From Morchella semilibera (lineage: Eukaryota > Ascomycota > Pezizomycetes > Pezizales > Morchellaceae), in contig WBVU01000005.1 in NCBI GenBank assembly GCA_009192285.1, positions 2,436,731 through 2,500,730 of the forward strand: DNA of 64,000 nucleotides. Reading direction: 5' to 3'. The notes below the pieces were generated by a model. That model did not search any database and was not told where the DNA came from. It was given only the letters and a program-made list of their open reading frames with translations. This document shows positions 54,964 through 64,000 of this stretch, piece by piece (the first letter of the stretch is position 1; each line of letters begins with the position of its first letter). The translations under genes and the position numbers were made by a program.

Positions 54964-57196
54964 GAAACAATGCTTGACATACCTCAAAGATACCCCCCAC
55001 TCGCAGTGGAACTTCACAGACTTCTGGAATGGGGATAGGAACCTCCTTTCGGTCTGTGGTGATGTGTGGCTGAAGGCCTTGTTGGACATCATCAACACTT
55101 CGGGTGACGGTGATAGGTGTGCTGCTGCTGCTTCTGCTAGGAAAAAGTATAAAGACGTATGTATTGTTTACCTCTTTACTTTGTTTTTGATGGCCACTGC
55201 TGGGGCCCAGATATGACACTGACCTGTTCGGTCGATCTGGTGCCAAGCCTGCTCGGCTCGGTATCCTCAGCGTCGTTTGGGGCACGGATTTAGTATGAGC
55301 CTCTCTGTGTTAAGCCTGTTCGGCATCCCATCGCGCGTTCTGAGGCACAGATGGCCCGCGTGGCCGGTCTTGTGTTAAGCCTGTTCGGCATCTCAACGTC
55401 GCTTTGGGGCGCAGATTTGGTATCTTGTCTGTTGTTAAGCCTGTTTGGCATCCCAACGAACGTCTTCCTGATGGGGCACAGATGGCCTGCGTGGCCGGTC
55501 TGGTGTTAAGCCTGCGCGGCATCTCAGAAGGATCGGCGAGTGGTTGTCTTTGCTTATTTTTCTCTAGCGCGAACACCTACCGCAATCGTCCCATGGAAAG
55601 AAGCATAAGAAGAAGAAGGGTAAGAAGTCGAAAAATGATCAAAAGGTTGCTCTCCCATTTCTCCCCCCCCTCTATTTTCTATATTAATGTCCGCTGGTAG
55701 CACGATCTGCCCGAGTCGCCGCCATCATACAGCGCATCTTCTCAGGAACGGGAGATGCGTGTGAAGCCCCCGAGTCCTTATGAACAACAGCACCGAGCAC
55801 TACCGGATGATCGAAAATGGTGTCTTCCCGGCGGCCGATTTGTTGAGGATGTTCTTTTCGCATGGGCGGTATCGCGTGATGGGAATCTTAAGGTGCCGAG
55901 AGAATCGTACGCACATTCGTACATATTGGATGTGGATGATCCAGTAATAAAATCTCTCTTCACGTCGGAGGAATGGGATGCCATCGTTTCGATGGTATTG
56001 CCACTACCGGTGGTTGATGTTTCTCTAGCATCTTACATGCACAAATTTGCCGATGTACGTGTTAACACACCCCACACCCCACACCCCACCCCCCACCCCC
56101 GTGATGGCATTTCCCATACTGATTTTTCCAGGTCAAAACTACCACCGATCTCCGCCACCACCTAATAGATATACCTTATATACCCCCCGGTGAGGTGTAT
56201 TCTAGCGACAAGCACGGCAACCAGGCTTGGTTCCACTTGGTTCTAAGCTCCCTGTTCGTGTACACCTCATCTTCCTAGGCTCATACCACCATTGACCTCG
56301 GATTAGAACCGTCCTCTACGAGTTTGATCATATGTCGCGCACCGATTACCTGGAGGCTTGGTTTCAGATAAACATCTGGGGAACGATCTTCGATCGTTGC
56401 TTTCAACACATCCCCAGGATGACCATTATACGGTACCCCCCCCCCCCAAGGCCAGTCCATATTCAACAATCGCTAAGACCTTCCTCCAGATCCGAATCAC
56501 AATCTCCCGCCAACTCTGATCGAAAGAACCTCGGTGATGCGGATCGCAAGCCAATCGGGAAAAGATATGATGGCCTCGTAGTCCACGATAAAATCGAATA
56601 CGGCGCTGTTGAGGATGGCAGGCAGTTCCAAGGGGACAAATCTAAGAGGTGGACATCGGGAGAAAAGTCAAAAAAGTGGATATCGGACTCGCTGAAGCTA
56701 GTGAAGCTGCTGCATGATCAGATGAGGGGGCTGGAGGGTAAAGTGAAGCATGACAGAGAGGCTCTGGCAGGTTTTCAATGTGTAGGTTTTTTGACAGCGG
56801 GTAAGCTACCCCCGGATATATTGAAGAGAAGGTTGCAAAAGTCTGAAAATACTGTTGTCATTGTAGGGTTACATTGCCAGGGTTTGTACCTGCAGTATGG
56901 AAAGGGCAATATATGTCTTCTAAAGCGAAGTGAGATACTTGAGGTTCCAACGAATATATCACCGCTGTCTAGCCTCATTGCCGTCCTTGTTCTAGTGTGG
57001 ACCATGAGAGTATGTCCCACCGCCGATGTGTGCCTGGGTATGCTTCTGATCTTTACAGGAGGTAGTACGAAACTCGGTGACCAATCTTGGGGAGTTCTTG
57101 GGGAATACGGAGGTTCAATTTCGGGCGGCGGTGGACCAGACGGCGCATATTCTGGCTATATTACCAACCTGCTTTGATACAGATACGGAGATTTGA
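54964..57196 (+). CDS. Uncharacterised fungal protein, six or more exons
   Basis: Exons: about 54964-55156, 55568-55645, 55701-56054, 56132-56259, 56307-57009 and 57059-57196, with GT-AG introns (411 bp for the first, then 47-77 bp) and agreeing phases. A first exon with the start codon, perhaps from ATG 54821, was not resolved. Features: a Lys-rich stretch (GKKHKKKKGKKSK) like a nuclear signal; KWCLPGGRFVEDVLF and YAHSYILDVDD; EAWFQINIWGTIFD; RKPIGKRYDGLV, IEYGAVEDG and LKLVKLLHDQM. These match in order a widespread but unnamed fungal family, common in large copy numbers in some Mucoromycota, from memory. Function unknown. The first intron holds a tandem repeat. The exon at 56132-56259 and its donor are the least certain. 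Confidence 0.55.
55240..55530. repeat. Intronic ~60-75-bp minisatellite
   Basis: Five variant units share TTAAGCCTGTTCGGCATC and a later GGGGCACAGAT block, starting near 55246, 55315, 55376, 55436 and 55510. They fill most of the first resolved intron of the surrounding gene. Confidence 0.85.
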
Positions 57197-60116
57197 GACC
57201 GTTCAATGGGGTGAAAGGCTTAGCTGTGATTATTTTGTGGGCTCTGCCGAAATATCTCTTTTTGATGAAGTTTAAATTTTTTTTTTATTTTTTTATTCGT
57301 ACTTCACGCATCCAATCTAAATTAATTAAATTACCTCACTGTGGTTTCTCAAAATCTGTATCTTGACCGTTGAAAACCTCCTCCATCCCCTTTAGTATGC
57401 AGCGGGGATACGGGGGGTCTCCGGGGATGCTTAACTTCCCCTTTAACGCTTCCCTTGTTCCATGTGACGCCTAGCTATTTTGCTGTATCTGAACCTGGTG
57501 ACGAACTACTCCTCTACGATAAATATATAGGATACATAGATGGGAAGAATAGTGACTGGGCAGCTATGGAGCACTAAAACCCACTCCATATGGAGTGGAT
57601 AAGTCAGTTGTGGCTGCTGTGTGGTTAAGCGTCACCTTTACTGTTGTATTTACCAAGTTACTGTGTTTCCTCCTTTAGGAGAGGGATGCCCGGGATGGAG
57701 TTAAGTACATGATGTACGCAGTAGAGACTACTGGCTGTATATGATTTGGTTCCCTGACACATGTAGGGTTTGGTGTCGGTACCTAAGTACATGTATGTAC
57801 TTGTTGAAATCAGGCTGGCACATAGAAGCTTATTCTGATCCCTAACCCTCTCTCACACAATAATGGTATAAATATAAGGCTTGCCAACCTTTTTTTGAGA
57901 GATTACTCTCACTCCAATTAACCTAGGACGGTTCCGCAACACTGGTTCAACATTTCTCAGACACACTGCCTCTCACCCTGGCATCTGGTAATTATCGTGG
58001 GTCTTAGCTCCCTTTTCTTTTAGACTACTATATACGTAGTCGGTTGCCATGAAAAACTCGATCTGTGTAATAAAAGCAACAACACTACTAAAACCCTACC
58101 GCCTGTAGGCCAAAAGAACCTCGACAATTGCGCTGCCGCGACCGCGCCAATGAATTTCTTGATGGCGCCAAGGTGATGAAGCATATCCAGAAGGGTTGCG
58201 CCAACAAGCTAGCGATAATATGCAGGACCACTCCCGTCCTCCCATGCTGGGGGTATACGGACACTAGCACTGCCACCGCCAAAGGCGCCGCCGACTGATG
58301 CCATAAGTGTAGTTTTGGGTTTGGAACAGTAAGGAGTTGAGGTCTCGTTTTGGGTTCGGTGCTCACAGGCGGTATACTGAAGGTCTCAAGCCTCCTCGGG
58401 GTGATGTGGGATATTCCCCAGCTCTTGAAGATGGCCAGCAGCGATGTTGGATTATCTTGGTAGTTTAAGGTTAGCTGGACATTCATCTAATGGCGGTGGA
58501 GATTCTACCGGCCACAGCAATAACGATGGCGAGAGAAGCAGCGGAGGAGAGGGTGAGGCAGGAGATTGGTATCGTAGTCAGGTGATTTGAGTATATTATA
58601 TTTCTATTGTTTTGATGTCTATTCCTTTAGAGTCTTTTATCCGCGGACGTTCGAGGATCGTAGCGAAGAAATCGAGCCAAAATGAGCGGGGTGAAGCGGA
58701 GGTGAGAGCAGGTAAAAGGTCTTGGAATAGTTCCAGATTTAGAAGTGGAGGCTGTTAAAAAAACCAGCCATACGATCATTGAGCTCCAAAGCCTGCTCTG
58801 TTGGGTAACCGCGGCGGGGTAGTTTTTGTCGTCGCCGCTGCCTCTCTCTTTGCCGCCAAGGCTACCGCTCTCCCCATTCTATCTATGTGTTCCTTCCCCA
58901 CTCATCCAATCGCCATCGCCCTAACCAGCGCTGTCACCGCCCTTGCTCAACACCCCTCCACCCAGCACCTCTTCGCTCAATACCTCCTCTTGATATGAAA
59001 CGAGTACACTCATGTCAGACGAGATTACCGCCTGTACCAGCTGTTGAAAGGGTAGTTTGGCTGGGTATTTGGCCCTCTGGATCTGTTGTGCCTCCATGAG
59101 GTCATCATTACGACCGAGAGTTCGTATGAATTATCTCTGTTGAAGCTGTAGCTGGTTGGTTCGTGCGCGGGAGCTGTACAAGTCAGTGTGGGGCAGCAAC
59201 ATACGATGTCCCGTATTACAGGCTTAATTGGAACAGTGTAGGGATTGTTTAAATTAAGGAAGGTCCCTATACATACATCAAGGACGCAAAGGTAAGTTAG
59301 TGAAGCATATGACAACACAACACAAGTAGTGGCATACATAAGGAATACTGTTTAGTACCCACTTTCCAATCCTTCCAAGAGGGCAGGAGACTTGGGATAG
59401 TCGCTTAAACCACGACTTCCTTCTTCTGTGGAGGGGCGTTGTTATATAAGGTGGGGACTATGATACATATATGCTGCTGCACAAAGATCTCAGTGGGGCT
59501 GTGGCCTTTTAACGTTAGTTCATAGCGCCCTATACTTCAACCCTACGTGTGGAGAGGACCGGTCTGTGAAAGGCGCATGTGGATGAGTTATAAAATGCAC
59601 TTGTTTAGCCGGGGCAGTTCTGCAATCCGGCGGCACAGTCGCGGGTCTCCCCTATTTTGATCTAGCCAACTGTGCACACATATGTATAGGCGGGTGATGT
59701 ATACTCGGGTGCGTTTTCGGAGCTCTGTGATAGGCGAAGCTGCCCCCCCTACCGCCCAGAAAGGCGCTTGAATTGTCGGCAAAGTAAGGTACACGCGGGT
59801 ACCAGCAAAATACACCTCCCAGAGGGGACATATTTCTGCCAATCGGACCTAGTTAGCAATAAGGGGGCTCCGTTGCAATCTCCTTTGAGGGATATGCCAA
59901 AATCCCTGGAAGACGTACCGATTACAGCATATCCTCCGGTTGGCCTTCCTGTCGGGGAATCCACGGCGGCATTGTTGTAGTAGGCCTGCCTGAATCTAAG
60001 GCAATTGCAAGTTCTGGTTCTTATTGAAATTAAACTCAGTATGTAAAAAGCTTCCTGCCCTCTTCTATGATCCTCTGTACCAACTGCGACCCCTTCCTCA
60101 CACCACTCCGAGTGCC
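57197..60116. other. Gene-poor stretch
   Basis: No supported gene. The ORF at 58088-58486 (minus, 132 codons) and overlapping ORFs at 59588-59980 lack motifs. Telomere-like CCCTAACCCT occurs near 57840 and TACATGTA near 57788. Confidence 0.4.
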
Positions 60117-60893
60117 ATGTGGTTCCAGCGCGGTCCCTCCTACAGACTTATCCTGGTACTCTTTCTTTCCGCAGCCTATTGCCAATTACAACTTATACCC
60201 TTTACGACGCCTGGGGTTTACCCCACAATAGTCGATACCCGCTATATTATTACGGCAGCGGGTATCCGTTATACGCTGGTGACTAGCACAATAGATTTCT
60301 ACACATATGAAGTCCCGGGCTTCGACCTCGCGACCTCTGTGTCTGAGCCCACTCCAGCAACGAGTTCAGCAGCCCCTTCGACCCTCCCTTCTTCATCACA
60401 GAGCATTGCGGACTCTCTGACCTTATCCCCGACTGTGACGGACTCCACATCACCCGAACCCTCCAGTACACCAAGTAGCTCTGGCGGCACACCAATTGTT
60501 AGTAGCTCTGGCAGCACACCAAGTAGCTCTGGCAGCACACCAATTGCAAGTAGCTCTGGCAGTACACCAAGTAGCTCTGGCAGCCCACCAGCGGCAGCGA
60601 TCGGTGGCTCAGTCGGCGGGGTTTTTGCAGCGATTATTATCGCCTTCATAGTAATATCACGGCGGAAAGGATGGCTTACGGGAAAAACCAAAGATCCGGA
60701 ATTGGGGGAGGAGGGGGATGGGGAAGAAGAGAGGAGATCGGGAGTGGGACATTTATCGGAATTAGAAGGGGATCCCGGAAAGTACCTGGCCTCAGTACAG
60801 GCTGAGCTACCAGGAAGTGTACCAGTTTTTGAGTTGCCGGGAGGGGGCCATGGTGAGGATGCTGAGGGCGCGGGGGACATTATACATACATAG
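60117..60893 (+). CDS. Ser/Thr-rich single-pass membrane protein with signal peptide
   Basis: ATG 60117 was chosen over the in-frame 60024 because it places a signal peptide (RLILVLFLSAAYC) at the very N-terminus; length 258 aa. After a ~60-residue outer domain comes a Ser/Thr/Pro-rich stalk with short repeats of SSSGSTP, then a membrane helix (GGVFAAIIIAFIVI) followed by RRKGW, and an acidic cytoplasmic tail of about 80 residues. This layout is typical of fungal cell-surface sensor-like or wall-anchored proteins with heavily O-glycosylated stalks. The outer domain matches no family I recognise. No introns are needed. Long minus-strand ORFs here are shadows of the low-complexity stalk. Confidence 0.7.
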   Translation: MWFQRGPSYRLILVLFLSAAYCQLQLIPFTTPGVYPTIVDTRYIITAAGIRYTLVTSTIDFYTYEVPGFDLATSVSEPTPATSSAAPSTLPSSSQSIADSLTLSPTVTDSTSPEPSSTPSSSGGTPIVSSSGSTPSSSGSTPIASSSGSTPSSSGSPPAAAIGGSVGGVFAAIIIAFIVISRRKGWLTGKTKDPELGEEGDGEEERRSGVGHLSELEGDPGKYLASVQAELPGSVPVFELPGGGHGEDAEGAGDIIHT

Positions 60894-62348
60894 GTTCTTT
60901 TGTGGGTCCGGTACCCACTGTTATACTTGGAATAAAAAAAGGTGCGGTATATAGCACGGTAACATAACGGATGTCATTGTGGTAATAATAGATATAATAG
61001 CAAAAGGTTCCTTCTAAACTCCGGTGAACTCTTCACAAAGGTAGTCTCCGGTTTTACTGTTTTATAAGGTAGAATTAGGGGGAGTGGTTAATTGTGTTAT
61101 GGGACTCGGTTGTTGTATTATAGTTGCTGTAGCGGAACAAAATTCCTCAGATTTTACGGGGCTAGAATAAGCACCGGCAGACTCAATTGGAACTCATAAG
61201 CTGCTCTTGGGAGGTCCTCCAGTTCCTATTTAACATAAACGGCAGGCTAAGAGTACCTTATTCTAACCTCTGTTATACCGAGGATGACTGTTCCTTACGC
61301 ATGCCTCCCATATCGAAACTACGTTATCTAAACCAAATATGATCCTCGTGGCATAGAGTTTACGCAACGGCGGGAGGGGCACATAGTGGCATGGTAAGAT
61401 TCCCCGAAAAAAAAACCTTAATGAGGTTCCGGGATTTTATTAAATACTATAAAACAAGGAGAGTATTTTTTTAATACTCTATACAGATCTTGTGTTTAAA
61501 TGACGGCTAGATGTGGATTTCATAGACATTGAGAAAGATGCACGTATAGAAAGCACAGCAGTAAAAGAATTTCCAAAATGTTTTTTGTGCTGTACTCCAC
61601 ATGCAAGACGGAAAAGTCGGTGTTAAATGCTATGGCCTCCATTCCGAGTGCCTACAGACCCGGCCATTTCCAAAGGCCAAGATCTCTTGATATTTATGGA
61701 GGGGGCAGTATGTAGTTGATTGGTCTCCAAAGAGAGGGAGGAAAGAAAGTCCGAAACTAAGGCTTGGTTTTTCTTTCTTTTTTCTTTCCCTCGCTATCAA
61801 GTAGAACCCTTTCCCAAGAGACCAGACCCCCTCCCCAAGTTACGACTAGGGTTAGGGTTGGCAATGAGGCCTATCATTAACCCGACGAAAAGGGACAAGG
61901 AATCCTAGTACCAGGGGACCCCCAAGTGGCATCTGCTGGTTGTCAAGCATCCAAAGGAATAATCTCAAGTATCGTGTGCACACTAACCCTAACCCTGACT
62001 CTTGTAAGAGCACAGGTCTGGATCCCACGCCCCCTGTTTACATCAGTAATCGTTCTGGATCCCGCGTGAAGCGTGGGCGGTAGGGGCATCTCGAACGATT
62101 TTACTAGGGCATGTGTTTGAATTTTGATCATTCCCCTCTGCTGACTCTACACCGGATATATATCGGGAGAGTCTAGCAGTGGATTGAGGGAGAATTGGTC
62201 CTACGAGAGATGAAGACATTTGGTAAATTGTTTGCCCACCGCGCAGCGAAGCCAGCGGTCCAACCTATAGTGGAACGTAAAAGTTATGGTACAGAGAAGC
62301 CAATTTTTATGGCTTACCATTTAAAACCCCTAAACGCAAACACCGCGC
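60894..62348. other. Gene-free stretch with telomere-like motifs
   Basis: No supported gene. AGGGTTAGGGTT at 61848-61859 and CTAACCCTAACCCT at 61983-61996 lie 130 bp apart in opposite orientation. The remainder is unremarkable. Confidence 0.5.
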
Positions 62349-63600
62349 TCATGATATCTCCTCCGCCCCTACTCCGCCCTCCCGCCCCCTCTGCTCCGCA
62401 GAAGCCTGACTCCTTTCGCACCCCTTCCATCCTTCTCTTCCTCCTTCTTCCCCTCCCTCCACTGCTTCTCCGGTACAAACAGCTGCCCCGCCCTCCCCTC
62501 CCCGTGCCCTCTTCCTCTCCCGGCTCGCCAGCGCTTTCCTCGCCACTGCCAGATTCTTCACCGTGCTGCCAATCAGCCTACGGTACGGCTCCAGCGGCAG
62601 CACCACAGCTCGTGCGTCGTCTCGCGCTGTATCCGCCAACAAGTCCGAGATACGCAGCGAGGGCTCTGGCCCAGGTGTCCGTGGGAGAAGCGTCTATACA
62701 GTCAGCCAAATGTATACTAGGCAGCGGTAAAAGGGGGGTGGGGGGTTCACATATGTCATCCCATCACGCCGCATCTCCTCCCCCTCCCTTCGGAAGATCT
62801 CAATTGTCCCCGTCAGCTCCCCAACCCACTTCTCCGTCTCACAAGACCTATGCTCCTCGCGGACACTAAACGGCGGGGACTCCCCCTCCCCTTCCCCCTG
62901 TTCCATAACCTCCTCCTCCTCCTGCTGCTGCTGCTCAGCAACAGGCCCCTCCTCAATATTGATTACCACCACGGCCTCCACGCCCCCTTCACTTCCCATC
63001 AGCCACGTTCTTGCGGCGGACAGAACGTCACTGTACCGCTGCTTAAACGCCACCTCGAACACCACGCGCGGGAAAGGGTCACACGTCCACTCGTCCCCAG
63101 GGCCAGGTCCAGGCCGCAAATACACGAACGCAGCGTTGGGCTGCCGCACCCCTGCACTAAGCTCAACATCGTAGCTGCCCAGTAGCTGCGTGTGTGAAAG
63201 CTCAGTGGGTGTTAGGGTATCATTAAGGAGTATGTACCTTGAAAGCCAGGCGTTGAGAACGGCGTGCAGCTGCGTCTGCATGCAGCGGAGTGTGAGCGTG
63301 TGTGTGGTTTCGTCGTAGGCGTAGCTTGGATGTTGTCAGTGCTGGTAGGAAATGGGAGGGATAGAGGGGGAGGGGGGGACATGGTACGCACAGGAGGCGT
63401 TTTCCGCGCGACTGACACCAGCTGCGGAAGTGGGCGAAGCGGGCAGGGGAAACGGAGGGAAGGACGAGAGGACGAGAGTGGAAGTAATCCGTGGAGAGGA
63501 AGGAGGTAATGGTGGCGTAAAATTCGGAGAGGGGGGGCGAAAGCTGTGGGGGTGGGAGATTTGAAGGTGGGGTGTTGGAAGTACAGTACGAGGACATCAT
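62349..63600 (-). CDS. PD-(D/E)XK nuclease-like (Uma2-like) protein
   Basis: Three exons on the minus strand: 63600-63392, 63324-62751 and 62693-62349, with introns of 67 and 57 bp (GTGCGT...CCAAG and GTGAAC...TATAG) and agreeing phases, about 375 aa. An in-frame ATG at 63681 would add 27 low-complexity residues. The middle follows the pattern of a fungal family with a restriction-endonuclease-like fold: YAYDETTHTLTLRC, ELSAGVRQPNAAFVYL, FPRVVFEVAF, ARTWL and VEAVVVINI, with the later SLRISDLLA and VVLPLEPYRRL in exon 3. Fungal relatives usually have an acidic residue where this protein has N in QPNAAF, so nuclease activity may be lost. The C-terminal tail is Gly/Glu-rich. The role is unknown; related bacterial proteins are often mobile-element associated. 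Confidence 0.5.
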
Positions 63601-64000
63601 TGTGGTAGTGTGTGGATCGGTGGGTGGGAGTGGGGAAATTGTCGTGGTGGTTGTTGATGGAAGATATTGGATGTGATGCATCGAGTGGGGATCGACTGCT
63701 GAGTCATGTCTCCTCCTGTCGGACTAGATCCGTGGCTACTTGTCTTTATTCCGGGAGCCGGATATGACCCTTTTAGTACAAAGTCACAATGATAGAAGAG
63801 AAGAAGAAAGAAGGCACAATGAGCGTGAATAACATTAAAAGAAAGCAGTAGGGGAAAGAAAGGATAAACTCGGAACCACACCCATATATCCGTCGATTGA
63901 GGTATGTTATGTGAAGTGTCTACTCGTCTTCGAGACCGGACTTCTTGAACGGCTGGTCTGAACGCTATTGATCAGTCTCAGGAGTGACATTACCGCAAAA
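63601..64000. other. Upstream region of the PD-(D/E)XK-like gene
   Basis: Probable promoter and leader of the minus-strand gene. Short ORFs here have no recognisable content. Confidence 0.4.

Noticed and set aside
60299-60880. 193-codon minus-strand ORF
   Set aside because: Low-complexity shadow of the Ser-rich stalk of the plus-strand membrane protein.
62195-62869. 224-codon plus-strand ORF rich in Pro/Ser
   Set aside because: Shadow of exons 2 and 3 of the minus-strand PD-(D/E)XK-like gene, which has splice sites and family motifs.

Overview
The window reads as nuclear DNA of a filamentous ascomycete fungus. Protein-coding genes are split by many short GT-AG introns of about 47-100 bp. 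The recognisable genes are fungal types: a vacuolar membrane M28 protease, a DUF7708-NACHT-ankyrin NLR-like receptor and a Tet-like 2OG-Fe(II) oxygenase. The mobile DNA is Ty3 chromovirus, Ty1/copia and MITE-like elements. A Pezizomycete (truffle/morel group) is a guess from the gene-poor, repeat-rich style; nothing in the window proves it.

Layout. 1-7 kb: ordinary genes, with the 9-exon protease (PFF1 type, 1065-4361, plus) and a two-exon GNAT acetyltransferase (6043-6815, minus). 7.6-17.7 kb: a repeat-bounded accessory island. It has minisatellites on the left, a 2OG-oxygenase-like gene broken by a MITE (9235-10755), an AATAAG-rich array, a solo LTR, a DUF6532-like multi-exon gene (12758-about 14352), a Tet-like oxygenase gene with an N-terminal 20-residue tandem repeat and one in-frame stop (14774-16212, minus), a ~150-bp satellite ending in an inverted copy, and a Cys-rich coiled-coil ORF (17004-17636). 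17.7-31.7 kb: gene-poor, with one unrecognised two-exon gene (21538-22514).

31.7-42.9 kb: a nested retrotransposon cluster. A minus-strand copia tail is followed by a near-complete but dead Ty3 chromovirus (32970-39713), itself carrying a solo LTR and two MITEs. Next comes an inverted gypsy LTR tail-to-tail with the first, then three LTRs of another family in a row. Nine copies of one ~137-bp MITE family are spread over 7.9-42.5 kb; three empty/filled comparisons inside the window show 2-bp target duplications. 43-48.2 kb: two inverted-repeat elements, then the NLR-like gene with nine nearly identical 34-residue ankyrin repeats. 48.2-64 kb: sparse, with a second copy of a 112-bp inverted-repeat element, a decayed possible piggyBac fragment, a 6-exon gene of an uncharacterised fungal family (to 57196), a secreted/single-pass Ser-rich membrane protein (60117-60893) and a three-exon PD-(D/E)XK-like gene (62349-63600, minus).

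The genes form no operon or pathway. The connecting themes are mobile DNA and its control: Tet-like oxygenases beside repeats, C-to-T-type decay of the Ty3 element, a shared GCN4/CPC1-type motif in every LTR, and an NLR-like gene of the class used for non-self recognition. Exon boundaries were worked out by hand from reading frames and splice motifs. Counts and identities are by eye.
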